The position numbers and the translations under genes were made by a program. Below the pieces are notes generated by a model, which saw only the letters and a program-made list of their open reading frames with translations, made no database searches and was not told where the DNA came from. Below are positions 17,415 through 27,491 of a stretch of 62,014 nucleotides of DNA, one piece after another; positions within the stretch are counted from its first letter, which is position 1, and each line of letters opens with the position of its first letter. This stretch comes from Gammaproteobacteria bacterium (GTDB taxonomy: Bacteria; Pseudomonadota; Gammaproteobacteria; Chromatiales; Chromatiaceae). The DNA lies in the NCBI GenBank assembly GCA_009928645.1, contig SACH01000008.1, positions 1 through 62,014 on the forward strand, written 5' to 3'.

Positions 17415-17936
17415 TTAGAGGTAGCGCGCCATCATGGTGTCCAGGGTGCCCTGGGCCTCCATGAGGAGCTCGCAGAAGTCGCGGGCCGCCCCCCGCCCAC
17501 CGGGAGACGCCGTGCGCCAATGGGCATGGCGCTGCACCAGGGGGTGGGCATCGGCCACCGCCACCGCCAGGCCGGCCCGGCGCAGGACGGGAAGGTCCAT
17601 CACGTCGTCGCCGACGTAGGCAATGGCCTCGTCAGTCATGCCCAGGGTCTGCTTCAGTTCCTCATAGGCCGCCAGCTTGTCCTGAATACCCTGATAGACA
17701 TGATTGATGCCCAGGCTGGCCATACGGATGCGCACCACCTCCGAAGACCGGCCGGTGATGATGGCCAGGGTGACCCCCGTCTGCCGCAGCAGGACCATGC
17801 CGTGGCCATCCCGGGAGTTAAAGGCCTTGTACTCCTGGCCGTCGTCGCCGATGTACAGGCTGCCATCCGTCAGCACGCCATCGACGTCGAAGATAGCGAG
17901 CCGGATGCGGCTGGCGCGCTCAAGGATGTCTCGCAT
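17415..17936 (-). CDS. kdsC: 3-deoxy-D-manno-octulosonate 8-phosphate phosphatase
   Basis: A 173-residue HAD-family phosphatase without a cap domain, producing KDO for the LPS core. HAD motif I is FDVDGVLTDGSL, motif II is AIITGRSSEVV, and motif III/IV includes YVGDDVMDLPVLRRAGL. It sits between kdsD (62 bases upstream) and lptC (16 bases downstream), linking KDO synthesis to LPS export. Confidence 0.95.
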   Translation of the reverse strand: MRDILERASRIRLAIFDVDGVLTDGSLYIGDDGQEYKAFNSRDGHGMVLLRQTGVTLAIITGRSSEVVRIRMASLGINHVYQGIQDKLAAYEELKQTLGMTDEAIAYVGDDVMDLPVLRRAGLAVAVADAHPLVQRHAHWRTASPGGRGAARDFCELLMEAQGTLDTMMARYL

Positions 17937-17998
17937 GGCGTCCCCCTTTACCGGATAAAGTTGGATTAGGTGGTACCGACTTGGACCAGGACCTTGAC

Positions 17999-19039
17999 CT
18001 AGACGACCCCGGCCCGCAACAGGTCATGCATGTTGAGGGCGCCAATCAGTCGCCCCGTCTCATCCACAACCAGCAGGGCATTGATCTTACGCTCCTCCAT
18101 GACACGCAGGGCTTCGGCGGCGAGGATGTCAGCCTTGACCTGCACCGGGTAGCGTGTCATGACGACATCGACCGGGGTGGCGTGCAGGTCCAGCGCCCGG
18201 TCAAGGGTGCGCCGCAGATCGCCGTCAGTATAGATGCCTGCGATCCGCTCCTCCCTGTCGAGAATGGCGGTCATGCCCAAGCCCTTGCGCGTCATCTCCA
18301 GCAGGGTCTCGCGCAGGGCCGTGCCCTGGGACACCCGGGGGATCTCCGCGCCGTGGTGCATAATGTCGGCGACATGCAGCAGCAGGCGACGGCCAAGGGT
18401 GCCGGCGGGGTGGGAGCGGGCAAAATCGTCCCGGGTGAAGCCGCGGCGCTCCAGCAGGGCCACGGCCAGGGCGTCGCCCATGGCCAGGGCCGCCGTGGTG
18501 CTGGCGGTGGGGGCCAGGCCCAGGGGGCAGGCCTCCTGGGTGACGCTGACGTCGAGGTTGACGTCGGCGCCGCGCGCCAGGGTGGAGCGCGGGTTGCCGG
18601 TCAGCCCGATCAGGGGCACCCCGAGGCGTTTGATCAGGGGCAGGATGAGGAGGATCTCTTCGGTCTCGCCGGAATTGGACAGGGCCAGGACCGCGTCATC
18701 CGCCGTGATCATGCCCAGGTCGCCGTGACTGGCCTCACCGGGGTGGACGAAGAAGGCCGGACTGCCGGTGCTGGCCAGGGTGGCGGCGATCTTGCCGGCG
18801 ATGTGCCCGGACTTACCCATGCCGAGCACGACGATGCGTCCCCGGCAACTCAGCAGGAAATCGCAGGCACGGGCGAAATCCGCGTCCAGACGCGTCGCCA
18901 GGGCCAGGACGGCCTGGGCCTCGGTCTCCAGTACCGCTCGTCCGAGGGCGCACATCCGGTTGGCGTGATCGGGATCGGCGGCGGTGATTGGCGCTGTTCT
19001 TGCCATGGTCAGGGATTGTTCCAGAGGCGTCAGGGGCAT
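17999..19039 (-). CDS. kdsD: Arabinose-5-phosphate isomerase
   Basis: A 346-residue enzyme converting ribulose 5-phosphate to arabinose 5-phosphate for KDO synthesis. An N-terminal SIS sugar-isomerase domain (RIVVLGMGKSGHIAGKIAATLASTG, LALSNSGETEEI, RSHPAGTLGRRL) is followed by two CBS domains (about 220-346; GMTAILDREERIAGIYTDGDLRR, NALLVVDETGRLIGALNMHD). The ATG at 19039 gives a slightly long N terminus; the ATG at 19006 is an alternative. It is transcribed divergently from mlaF. Confidence 0.94.
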   Translation of the reverse strand: MPLTPLEQSLTMARTAPITAADPDHANRMCALGRAVLETEAQAVLALATRLDADFARACDFLLSCRGRIVVLGMGKSGHIAGKIAATLASTGSPAFFVHPGEASHGDLGMITADDAVLALSNSGETEEILLILPLIKRLGVPLIGLTGNPRSTLARGADVNLDVSVTQEACPLGLAPTASTTAALAMGDALAVALLERRGFTRDDFARSHPAGTLGRRLLLHVADIMHHGAEIPRVSQGTALRETLLEMTRKGLGMTAILDREERIAGIYTDGDLRRTLDRALDLHATPVDVVMTRYPVQVKADILAAEALRVMEERKINALLVVDETGRLIGALNMHDLLRAGVV

Positions 19040-19110
19040 GCAAGGGCGGCAGGCCCCGTGAAAACCGGAAATGGATTTGCGGGGGCGTTACCTCCTCGGC
19101 AGGGTCTGGC

Positions 19111-19167
19111 TTGACGATCACGCCACCCAAGGCGGACAATTCGCCTCTTTTTTGAACATCCGTTCAA
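19111..19167 (+). promoter_or_regulatory. Putative mlaF promoter with palindromic operator
   Basis: TTGACG (19111-19116), an 18-base spacer and GACAAT (19135-19140) make a plausible sigma-70 promoter 40 bases before mlaF. At 19152-19167, just after the expected transcription start, lies a perfect palindrome TTGAAC-ATCC-GTTCAA. Its position suits a repressor. The core GAAC-N4-GTTC resembles the LexA box of Gram-positive bacteria, but the regulator is unknown. Confidence 0.45.
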
Positions 19168-19182
19168 GGTTAATTCGGGTAC

Positions 19183-20070
19183 ATGGAACCTCATAGCCCT
19201 CGCGACTCTAGCGAGGCCGGGACCTTGTCTGGCGTTCGGCTTGACGAAGCCGGCGACGATGTCCTGGTGCGCGTCCGGGGATTGGTCTTTGGTCACGGTG
19301 GCCGGCGGATCTTCGATGGCGTCGATCTCGATCTCCCCCGCGGCAAGGTGACCGCGGTCATGGGCCCCAGCGGCACCGGCAAGACCACCCTGCTTAAACT
19401 CATCGGCGGCCAGTTGCGCCCCGAGTCCGGCCATATCGAGGTCGATGGCCAGGATGTCCATGCCCTGTCTAAGGCTGAGCTGTTCCGCCTGCGCACCCGC
19501 ATGGGCATGCTCTTCCAGAGCGGTGCCCTTCTGACCGACCTCAGCGTCTTCGACAATGTCGCCTACCCTTTGCGTGAGCACACCACCCTGCCGGAGTCCA
19601 TGATCCGCAAACTGGTCCTGATCAAGCTCGAGGCCGTAGGGCTCCGGGGGGCGCGTGATCTGATGCCGGGTGAACTCTCCGGGGGCATGGCGCGGCGCGT
19701 AGCCCTGGCGCGGGCCATCGCCCTCGACCCGATGATGATCCTGTACGACGAGCCCTTCACGGGACAGGACCCCATCTCCATGGGGGTGCTGGTCAACCTG
19801 ATCCGTCGCCTTAACGACGCCAGCCGCCTGACCAGTATCGTCGTCTCCCACGACGTTGCGGACACCCTGGCCATCGCCGATTACCTCTATGTCATCGCCG
19901 GCGGCCAGGTGATGGCCCGTGGCACCCCCGCCGAGATCCGCGCCAACCCCTCGGACTGGGTGACCCAGTTCATGGAGGGGTTGCCCGATGGGCCAGTCCA
20001 CTTCCACTATCCGGCTGTGCCCCTGGCGGGGGATCTGCTGGAGGCCAGCCTGGAACCCGGAGACGCCTGA
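19183..20070 (+). CDS. mlaF: Phospholipid transport ABC ATPase MlaF
   Basis: A 295-residue ATPase of the Mla system, which moves phospholipids between the two membranes and keeps the outer leaflet asymmetric. Walker A is GPSGTGKTTLL, the signature is ELSGGMARRVALARAIA, Walker B is MMILYDEPFTGQDP, and the MlaF-specific segment GMLFQSGALLTDLSVFDNVAYPLRE is present (split here for length: GMLFQSGALL, TDLSVFDNVAYPL). The N terminus is about 25 residues longer than in E. coli. It is the first gene of mlaFEDCB and divergent from kdsD. Confidence 0.94.
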   Translation: MEPHSPRDSSEAGTLSGVRLDEAGDDVLVRVRGLVFGHGGRRIFDGVDLDLPRGKVTAVMGPSGTGKTTLLKLIGGQLRPESGHIEVDGQDVHALSKAELFRLRTRMGMLFQSGALLTDLSVFDNVAYPLREHTTLPESMIRKLVLIKLEAVGLRGARDLMPGELSGGMARRVALARAIALDPMMILYDEPFTGQDPISMGVLVNLIRRLNDASRLTSIVVSHDVADTLAIADYLYVIAGGQVMARGTPAEIRANPSDWVTQFMEGLPDGPVHFHYPAVPLAGDLLEASLEPGDA

Positions 20071-20156
20071 GCCAATGGTCATGAGACGAATGACACCACG
20101 CCCGATCACGGGCGATCCCCAGGATTGGCCCTGTGGTGGGGAAACCGCGTCAAATC

Positions 20157-20936
20157 ATGTTTGAGAGTCTCGCCCGCCTGGGCCATCTCGGTCTCCATGC
20201 CCTGGCCCGCATCGGCCGCGGCCATCTGTTGCTGCTTGCCATCCTCGGCGGGTCGGCCAGTCTGGCGGCGCGGCCGCGCCTCTTGTTGGCCCAGATCTAC
20301 AATATCGGCGTGCTCTCGGTCCTGATCATCGTCGTCTCCGGGCTCTTCGTCGGCATGGTACTGAGCCTCCAGGGCCACTATGTCCTGTCCCAGTTTGGCG
20401 CCGCCGAGAGCCTGGGGGTCATGGTCGCCGCCTCCCTGGTGCGCGAGCTGGGCCCCGTGGTCACCGCCCTGCTGGTGGCCGGGCGTGCCGGTTCGGCCCT
20501 GACCGCCGAGATTGGCCTGATGAAGGCCACCGAGCAGCTATCTGGCCTGGAGATGATGGCCGTCGATCCCGTGAAGCGCATCCTCACCCCGCGATTTTTC
20601 GGTGGCCTGGTGTCCATGCCCCTGCTCGCCGCCCTCTTCAGCGCCGTGGGGGTCATGGGCGGTTACTTCGTTGGCGTCGGCCTGCTGGGGGTGGACGAGG
20701 GCGCCTTCTGGAGTCAGATGCAGAATAAGATCGACTTCCGCGAGGACATCGTCAACGGCGTGATCAAGAGTCTGGTCTTCGGCTGGGTAGTGACCTGGAT
20801 CGCCCTGTTCGAGGGTCATGACGCCACACCGACCTCCGAGGGGGTGAGCCGCGCCACCACCCGTACCGTGGTGCACTCGGCCCTGGCGGTGCTCGGCCTG
20901 GACTTTGTATTGACCGCCCTGATGTTCGGAGACTAG
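20157..20936 (+). CDS. mlaE: Phospholipid transport permease MlaE
   Basis: A 259-residue integral membrane permease of the MlaE family. It has several hydrophobic helices and the conserved stretches [16 protein letters not shown]-like, [20 protein letters not shown]-like and [22 protein letters not shown] at 20133 would give 267 residues; the ATG at 20157 ([16 protein letters not shown]) aligns with the E. coli MlaE start, so I prefer it. It lies 86 bases after mlaF and three bases before mlaD. Confidence 0.92.
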   Translation: MFESLARLGHLGLHALARIGRGHLLLLAILGGSASLAARPRLLLAQIYNIGVLSVLIIVVSGLFVGMVLSLQGHYVLSQFGAAESLGVMVAASLVRELGPVVTALLVAGRAGSALTAEIGLMKATEQLSGLEMMAVDPVKRILTPRFFGGLVSMPLLAALFSAVGVMGGYFVGVGLLGVDEGAFWSQMQNKIDFREDIVNGVIKSLVFGWVVTWIALFEGHDATPTSEGVSRATTRTVVHSALAVLGLDFVLTALMFGD

Positions 20937-20939
20937 GAC

Positions 20940-21404
20940 ATGCCCCGTTTACGTACCCTTGAGATCATGGTGGGGGCCTTCATGGCGGCCGGCTTCCTTG
21001 CCCTCTTCTTCCTCGCCATGGAGGTGAGCAACCTAAGCGCCGACGTCGGGGGTGAGGGGTATCGCCTCCAGGCGCGCTTCGAGAATGTCGGCAGTCTCAA
21101 GGTACGGGCCCCGGTGACCATCGCCGGGGTGCGGGTGGGACGGGTGGAGGCCATCGACTTCGACCCGCAGCGGTTCGAAGCCCTGGTGACCCTGCGGATC
21201 GACCCCCGCTACCGGCAGATCCCGGAGGACACCATCGCCAGCATCTTCACCGCTGGCCTGTTGGGCGAGCAATATGTCTCCCTGTCCGCCGGCGGTAGCG
21301 AGGTCAACCTCGGGGACGGCGGCCTGCTGGAACAGACCCAATCGGCCCTGGTCCTCGAACAGATGATCGGGCAGTTTCTCTTCAAAAAGGCGGAGGAAGG
21401 TTGA
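20940..21404 (+). CDS. mlaD: Mla outer-membrane lipid asymmetry protein MlaD (MCE domain)
   Basis: A 154-residue protein with an N-terminal membrane anchor (IMVGAFMAAGFLALFFLAM) and one MCE domain (YRLQARFENVGSLKVRAPVT, AGVRVGRVEAIDFD, AGLLGEQYVSLSAGG). MlaD forms a hexameric ring that binds phospholipid above MlaE. Length is slightly below E. coli MlaD (183). It is followed after two bases by mlaC. Confidence 0.94.
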   Translation: MPRLRTLEIMVGAFMAAGFLALFFLAMEVSNLSADVGGEGYRLQARFENVGSLKVRAPVTIAGVRVGRVEAIDFDPQRFEALVTLRIDPRYRQIPEDTIASIFTAGLLGEQYVSLSAGGSEVNLGDGGLLEQTQSALVLEQMIGQFLFKKAEEG

Positions 21405-21406
21405 AC

Positions 21407-22024
21407 ATGAGACGCTGGTGGTTATTGAGTTTCGCCCTTCTCCTGGGGGGGCTTCTGGTTGTCCCGGTCCAGGCGGCCCAGGATGAGCAGGCCGCCAAGC
21501 TGGTCCGTGCGGTCAGCCAGGAGATGCTTGCGACCTTGGAAAAGCGGCGGGCAGAGGTGGATCGCAACCCGAGCCTGATCTTCGGGCTCGTCGACCAGAT
21601 TGTGGTGCCCCATTTCGATTTCGAGAAGATCACCCAGCAGGCGGTCGGCAAGCACTGGCGCGACGCCACCCCGGCCCAGCGTCAGGGCCTGACCAACGGC
21701 TTCCGCGAGGTGCTGATCCGCACCTACGCCAAGGCCCTGCTCAACTACTCGGGTCAGGACATCCGCTACCTGCCGGTCAAACCTGGCCAGCGGGAGAATA
21801 CCGTCACCGTACCCACCGAGGTGCGGGAACGGGGCGGACCCGCGGTGCCCATCGATTACCGGATGTACGACAAGGATGGCAAATGGCTGGTCTATGACCT
21901 GGTCGTCGACAATGTCAGCCTCATCGCCAACTATCGCGACAGCTTTAATACGGAGATTCGTCGCGATGGGATCGATGCCCTCATTCGCCACCTGGGCCAG
22001 ATGAACCAGAAGGGCGAGGTGTGA
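21407..22024 (+). CDS. mlaC: Periplasmic phospholipid shuttle MlaC
   Basis: A 205-residue protein with a signal peptide (MRRWWLLSFALLLGGLLVVPVQA) and a Tol-Tol-Ttg2 domain (VVPHFDFEKITQQAVGKHWRD, FREVLIRTYAKALLNYSGQD, WLVYDLVVDNVSLIANYRDSF). It ferries phospholipid between the outer membrane and MlaFEDB. I chose the ATG at 21407, which has GGAGGAAGG upstream, over an in-frame TTG at 21401. Its TGA overlaps the mlaB GTG. Confidence 0.93.
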   Translation: MRRWWLLSFALLLGGLLVVPVQAAQDEQAAKLVRAVSQEMLATLEKRRAEVDRNPSLIFGLVDQIVVPHFDFEKITQQAVGKHWRDATPAQRQGLTNGFREVLIRTYAKALLNYSGQDIRYLPVKPGQRENTVTVPTEVRERGGPAVPIDYRMYDKDGKWLVYDLVVDNVSLIANYRDSFNTEIRRDGIDALIRHLGQMNQKGEV

Positions 22025-22362
22025 GCACCGCTCGGCTCCTGTCCCTGGCGCCCCCGGGGGAGCGGTCAGGGGACCCGCCCGGGGGAGGGGAGCATTTCGC
22101 CTTGGAGGGCGTGCTTGATTTTGGGACCGTGTGCGCCCTGTTGCGGGATGGTGAACGGATGCTGGCGGGGTCGGGACCGTTGGCGATCGACCTGGCGGGG
22201 GTCCACGAGGCCAACAGTGCCGGCCTGGCCTTGTTGCTGGAATGGATCGACCTGGCCATGCGCCGTGGCCGTCCGCTGCGTCTGTATAATCTGCCGGAAT
22301 CCCTGGTCCATCTCGCCGAACTGGCCAATCTCGGCCCCCTGTTGCCCCTGGCGGATGCCTGA
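22021..22362 (+). CDS. mlaB: STAS-domain protein MlaB
   Basis: A 113-residue cytoplasmic STAS domain that binds MlaF and stabilises the MlaFEDB complex. The start is a GTG overlapping the mlaC stop. The STAS core is visible as FALEGVLDFGTVCALLRDG, LAIDLAGVHEANSAGLALLLEW and PLRLYNLPESL. The first 25 residues are Pro/Gly-rich. In E. coli ibaG separates mlaB from murA; here only 185 non-coding bases follow. Confidence 0.87.
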   Translation: MSTARLLSLAPPGERSGDPPGGGEHFALEGVLDFGTVCALLRDGERMLAGSGPLAIDLAGVHEANSAGLALLLEWIDLAMRRGRPLRLYNLPESLVHLAELANLGPLLPLADA

Positions 22363-22538
22363 TGCCGAGGGGTTTCGGCGCGCTCGGCGGTTCAAACCGG
22401 GCGGTCAGGGGGAGCAATCCCCGGCTCCCCGCCGGGGCGTCGCGATCCGCGCGGTGCGGATCGATCCTGGCTGGGGGGCGGCCACCGCGTGTCCGGATAC
22501 CTGGCCCGGACCCCTTCACTATCACGTCTGCAGACTGA

Positions 22539-23804
<1,266 letters not shown>

Positions 23805-23819
23805 CCCCGGAGCCCGACC

Positions 23820-24647
23820 ATGGCCTTCGCCGCCCCCCTCACCATCGCCCTCTCCAAGGGCCGGATCTTCAAGGAGACCCTGCCATTGCTGGCCCATGCC
23901 GGCGTCGCGGCCCTGGAAGACCCGGAGACGAGCCGCAAGCTGATCCTGGCGACCAACCAGCCGAACGTCAAACTGATCATCGTCCGCGCCAGTGACGTGC
24001 CCACCTATGTTCAGTATGGCGCCGCCGACCTGGGGGTGGCGGGCAAGGACGTGTTGCTGGAACATGGCGGCGAGGGCCTTTACGAACCCCTGGACCTGGG
24101 CATCGCCCGCTGCCGCATGATGGTCGCCGGGATTCCACCGCTCACCAACGGCACTTCAGAGCATCCCCTGTTTCCGGGGGCCAGGGGAAGGTCCAGCCAT
24201 TCCGGCGCCGCGGAAGCGGGGGAGGGGGCTGAGTCCGTACCAGGTCAGGTGCTGGCCGGTCTACCTCCCGCCCCCCTCGCGGAGGAGGGCTGGGGAGAGG
24301 GGGGGCAGGGCCGCGGCAGTACCCGCCTGCGCATCGCCACCAAATACGTCAAATGCGCCGAGCGCCACTTCGCCGCCAAGGGGCAGCAGGTGGAGGTGAT
24401 CAAGCTCTACGGCTCCATGGAATTGGCCCCCTTGGTGGGCCTGGCTGACGGCATCGTCGACCTGGTCGAGAGCGGTAACACCCTCAAGGCGAACGGCCTG
24501 GTACCCCTGGAGCACATCGCCAATATCAGCTCCCGGCTGGTGGTCAACAAGGCCGCCTGGAAGATGAAGCATGCCAGCGTCATGGCCCTGCTCACCGCCC
24601 TGCGCGCGGCGGTGAGGCAGCGTCAGGCCGCTCAGGATCAAGCCTAG
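23820..24647 (+). CDS. hisG: ATP phosphoribosyltransferase, short form, with an in-frame insertion
   Basis: First enzyme of histidine synthesis. The N-terminal half ([40 protein letters not shown]) and C-terminal half ([45 protein letters not shown]) are normal for the short HisZ-dependent form of about 215 residues. Between them, residues about 107-168 are an extra Gly/Pro/Glu-rich segment of some 60 residues. It contains a GC-rich palindromic repeat (24262-24310) also found inverted near the 5' end of pal. The frame is kept and the downstream motifs are intact, so the gene may work. The insertion lies in a surface loop in my judgement. Confidence 0.9.
   Translation: MAFAAPLTIALSKGRIFKETLPLLAHAGVAALEDPETSRKLILATNQPNVKLIIVRASDVPTYVQYGAADLGVAGKDVLLEHGGEGLYEPLDLGIARCRMMVAGIPPLTNGTSEHPLFPGARGRSSHSGAAEAGEGAESVPGQVLAGLPPAPLAEEGWGEGGQGRGSTRLRIATKYVKCAERHFAAKGQQVEVIKLYGSMELAPLVGLADGIVDLVESGNTLKANGLVPLEHIANISSRLVVNKAAWKMKHASVMALLTALRAAVRQRQAAQDQA
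24262..24310 (-). repeat. Small GC-rich palindromic repeat inserted in hisG
   Basis: Read on the minus strand, this segment has CCCCCTCTCCCCAGCCCTCC followed by TCCGCGAGGGGGGCGGGAG. It matches the segment at 56772-56811 (minus-strand orientation here, plus there) with few differences. In protein it gives [12 protein letters not shown] here; the other strand and frames of such elements give the PLAGEGWGEG-type peptides often seen in proteobacterial intergenic repeats. It explains part of the extra residues in HisG. Confidence 0.7.
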
Positions 24648-24690
24648 GCCGTATGGGAAGAGTCCCAGCCCATTCAGGACCATTTCCAGG

Positions 24691-24848
24691 CCATTCCGGA
24701 TCAATCGAGGTAATAAGGCACATGGCTGACATGCTGCGACACGCCAGCGTCGATGCGGACCTTTCCGCAGCCATTCAGGATCAATCGAGGTAAGGCACAT
24801 GGCCGACATCCGCCGACTCTCCACCACCGACGCGGACTTTTCCGCCCA
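24691..24848 (+). repeat. Diverged tandem duplication of the hisD ribosome-binding and start region
   Basis: Two copies of about 77-80 bases are arranged head to tail. Both contain CCATTC(C/A)GGATCAATCGAGG, then GGCACATGGC, GACAT and GCGGAC.TTTCCGC. Copy one runs from 24691; copy two from 24771 into hisD. The copies differ by a three-base deletion and scattered substitutions. Copy one keeps a start codon and encodes the 23-residue micro-ORF at 24722-24793. Confidence 0.75.
24722..24793 (+). pseudogene. 23-residue micro-ORF, duplicated 5' end of hisD
   Basis: ATG at 24722 to TAA at 24793 encodes a peptide beginning [17 protein letters not shown], similar to the HisD start [17 protein letters not shown]. 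It is preceded by the same GAGGTAATAAGGCAC leader that precedes hisD and ends five bases before the hisD ATG. It is a remnant of a local duplication. Ribosomes translating it could reinitiate at hisD. It is not histidine-rich, so it is not a classic attenuator peptide. Confidence 0.55.
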
Positions 24849-26109
24849 GCTTCAGGCCCTGCTGGCCTGGGAGTCCGTCTCCGACGCCCAGGTCCAGGAG
24901 ACCGTGGACGCCATCATTCGCGACCTGCGCGCTCGGGGTGACGCGGCCCTGCTGGACTATACCCGTCGCTTCGATCGCTGGGAGCCCGCCCGCGCGACGG
25001 ATCTGGAGATCCCAACCGCCCGGCTGGCCCAGGCCTGGGATGCCATCCCCGCCGCCCAGCGAAGCGCCCTGGAGACGGCGGCGGGGCGCATCCGCGCCTA
25101 CGCGGAGCACCAGGCCCTGTCCGGCTGGAGCTACGTCGAGGCCGACGGCACCCTCCTCGGCCAGAAGGTCACTCCCCTGGACCGGGTGGGGCTCTATGTC
25201 CCCGGCGGCAAGGCGGCCTATCCCTCCTCGGTGCTGATGAACGCCATCCCCGCCAAGGTGGCCGGGGTGGCGGAGCTGATCATGGTGGTGCCCACCCCCG
25301 CCGGCGAACTGAACGAACTCGTGCTGGCGGCGGCCCACGCCGCCGGCGTCGACCGGGTCTTCGCCGTCGGCGGCGCCCAGGCGGTGGCGGCACTGGCCTA
25401 TGGCACCGCGACGGTGCCGGCGGTGGACAAGATCGTTGGCCCGGGCAATATCTACGTCGCCACCGCCAAGCGCGCCGTCTTCGGCCAGGTGGGCATCGAC
25501 ATGGTGGCCGGCCCCTCGGAGATCCTGATCCTCTGCGACGGCGGCACGGCGCCGGAGTGGATCGCCATGGACCTCTTCTCCCAGGCCGAGCACGACGAGG
25601 ACGCCCAGGCCATCCTGGTCGCCTGGGACCCAGCCTATCTCGATCGGGTGACCGCCGCCATCGACCGCCTCTTGCCGACCCTGGAGCGCCAGGAGATCAT
25701 CGCCGCCGCCCTCCGCGCCCGGGGCGCCCTGATCCTGGCCCGCGATCAGGAGGAGGCCGCGGACCTGGCCAACCAGATCGCCCCGGAACACCTGGAGCTG
25801 TCCGTGGCCGATCCCGAGACCCTGGCCGGGCGCATCCGCCATGCGGGGGCCATCTTCATGGGGCGTCACACCGCCGAGGCCTTGGGGGACTACTGCGCCG
25901 GCCCCAATCATGTCCTGCCCACCTCGCGCACCGCCCGCTTCTCCTCGCCCCTGGGGGTGTACGACTTCCAGAAACGTTCCAGCCTGATCATGGCCTCCGC
26001 CACCGGGGCCGCCACCCTGTCGCACACCGTCTCGGTCCTGGCGCGGGGCGAGGGGCTCACCGCCCATGCCCGCTCCGCCGAATACCGTGGCCAGGGGCCC
26101 CGGGGCTAA
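24799..26109 (+). CDS. hisD: Histidinol dehydrogenase
   Basis: A 436-residue zinc enzyme performing the last two oxidation steps of histidine synthesis. Signature regions are [25 protein letters not shown]-like (positions about 130-155), [35 protein letters not shown] with the zinc-binding Gln/His, and [19 protein letters not shown]. The start ATG at 24799 has GAGG 12 bases upstream, in a duplicated leader. hisC follows after 15 bases. Confidence 0.96.
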   Translation: MADIRRLSTTDADFSAQLQALLAWESVSDAQVQETVDAIIRDLRARGDAALLDYTRRFDRWEPARATDLEIPTARLAQAWDAIPAAQRSALETAAGRIRAYAEHQALSGWSYVEADGTLLGQKVTPLDRVGLYVPGGKAAYPSSVLMNAIPAKVAGVAELIMVVPTPAGELNELVLAAAHAAGVDRVFAVGGAQAVAALAYGTATVPAVDKIVGPGNIYVATAKRAVFGQVGIDMVAGPSEILILCDGGTAPEWIAMDLFSQAEHDEDAQAILVAWDPAYLDRVTAAIDRLLPTLERQEIIAAALRARGALILARDQEEAADLANQIAPEHLELSVADPETLAGRIRHAGAIFMGRHTAEALGDYCAGPNHVLPTSRTARFSSPLGVYDFQKRSSLIMASATGAATLSHTVSVLARGEGLTAHARSAEYRGQGPRG

Positions 26110-26124
26110 GGGCGGGACCGAGCC

Positions 26125-27201
26125 ATGCAGCACTTCGTCGATCGCCTGGTCCGCCCCGAGATCCTGGCCCTGACCGCCTACCAGGTCCCCGATGCCACGG
26201 GTCTCATCAAGCTGGATGCCATGGAGAATCCCTATGGCCTGCCCGAGGGCCTGCGCCAGGAATGGCTGGAGGTCCTCGCCGGGGTGGACGTCAACCGCTA
26301 CCCGGACCCCCGGGGCACCCGCCTGGCCCAGGCCCTGCGCCAGGCCCTGGACATCCCGGCGGACATGGCCCTGCTGCTCGGCAATGGCTCCGACGAGATC
26401 ATCCAGATGCTGTGCCTGACCCTGGCACGGCCGGGCGGAAAGGTGCTGTCGGTGGACCCAGGCTTCGTCATGTTCCGCATGATCGCCCGCTTCGCCGGCA
26501 TGGACTACGTGGGCGTGCCCCTGCGGGCCGAGGATTTCGCCCTCGACAAGGACGCGGTGCTGACGGCCCTGGAACGGGAGCGTCCGGTCCTGACCTTCCT
26601 CGCCTACCCCAACAACCCCACCGGCAACCTTTTCGACGCCGCCGCCCTGGCGGAGATCATCGCCGCCGCCCCCGGCCTGGTGGTAGTGGACGAGGCCTAC
26701 GCCCCCTTCACCGACGCCAGCTTCCTGGGGCGCCTGGGGGACTGGCCCAACCTGCTGGTCATGCGCACCGTCTCCAAGATGGGCCTGGCCGGCCTGCGCC
26801 TGGGCCTGCTGGCCGGCCCCTACGCCTGGCTCGACCAGATCGACAAGACCCGGCTGCCCTACAACATCAACGTCCTCACCCAGGTCAGCGCCGCCTTCGT
26901 CCTGGGCCACAAGGCGCGCTTCGACGCGCAGACCCGGCTCATCCGCCAGGAGCGCGAGCGTCTCTTCGCCGCCCTGGCGGCCCTGCCCGGCGTTCATCCC
27001 TGGCCGAGCCAGGCCAACTTCATCCTGGCCCGCTTCGCCCCTGGTCGCGCCGATGAGCTCTTCCAGGCCCTCAAGGCCCGCGGCATCCTGGTCAAGAACC
27101 TCAACGGCGCCCATCCCCTGCTCGCCGACTGTCTGCGGGTCACCGTGGGCACGCCGGAGGAGAACGACGCCTTTCTGGCTGCCCTGAAGGCGTCTCTGTA
27201 A
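26125..27201 (+). CDS. hisC: Histidinol-phosphate aminotransferase
   Basis: A 358-residue PLP-dependent fold type I aminotransferase. The substrate and cofactor motifs are IKLDAMENPYGLP, NRYPDPRGTRLAQALR, LLLGNGSDEIIQMLC, YPNNPTGNLFD, VVDEAYAPF and the Schiff-base lysine in RTVSKMGLAGLRLGLL. It completes a hisG-hisD-hisC run; other his genes are not in the window. After it comes a 290-base gap. Confidence 0.95.
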   Translation: MQHFVDRLVRPEILALTAYQVPDATGLIKLDAMENPYGLPEGLRQEWLEVLAGVDVNRYPDPRGTRLAQALRQALDIPADMALLLGNGSDEIIQMLCLTLARPGGKVLSVDPGFVMFRMIARFAGMDYVGVPLRAEDFALDKDAVLTALERERPVLTFLAYPNNPTGNLFDAAALAEIIAAAPGLVVVDEAYAPFTDASFLGRLGDWPNLLVMRTVSKMGLAGLRLGLLAGPYAWLDQIDKTRLPYNINVLTQVSAAFVLGHKARFDAQTRLIRQERERLFAALAALPGVHPWPSQANFILARFAPGRADELFQALKARGILVKNLNGAHPLLADCLRVTVGTPEENDAFLAALKASL

Positions 27202-27330
27202 CTTTTACCTCAAGCGTTTGGTCCGGCAAGGGAGGGTCGGGTAGCGCTTGGTGGGGGCGGCAGGGTTGTACTCGTCCAGCCTTACGCGAGGTATTTTCGG
27301 GAGCCCTTGGTGAGAAGCCAGCCGCCTCAT
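27202..27330. other. Non-coding gap between hisC and the phaC terminator
   Basis: No credible gene. At about 27229-27260 the sequence GGGAGGGTCGGGTAGCGC followed by TTGGTGGGGGC resembles the left arm of the inverted-repeat element at 61849-61948, but a matching right arm is not seen. It may be a decayed half copy. Confidence 0.4.
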
Positions 27331-27369
27331 AAAAAAAGCCCCGGCCCCTTTTACGGCAGGGACGGGGCT
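27331..27369 (-). terminator. Rho-independent terminator of phaEC
   Basis: On the minus strand AGCCCCG (27369-27363) pairs with CGGGGCT (27343-27337), with extra inner pairs CCCT/AGGG, followed by seven T residues. It lies about 120 bases after the phaC stop and faces phaC. Confidence 0.85.
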
Positions 27370-27491
27370 GTGGTGTGGACAGGTTATGTGACTGGCCCAG
27401 GCCGGTTTTGGAATTCGCGGTGTCGGCTACCGCGCCGGCCCCACTCGCTGGCAGGCACCTGGAATGGCCAGGCGCCCGTCTTCGATCAGGC

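Noticed and set aside
24722-24793. Histidine attenuator leader peptide before hisD
   Set aside because: The peptide has one His only and is clearly a copy of the HisD N terminus; no attenuator hairpin was seen.
24781-27114. Long minus-strand open frame (777 codons) opposite hisD and hisC
   Set aside because: It spans two recognised genes on the other strand and shows low-information Gly/Gln/His-rich sequence.
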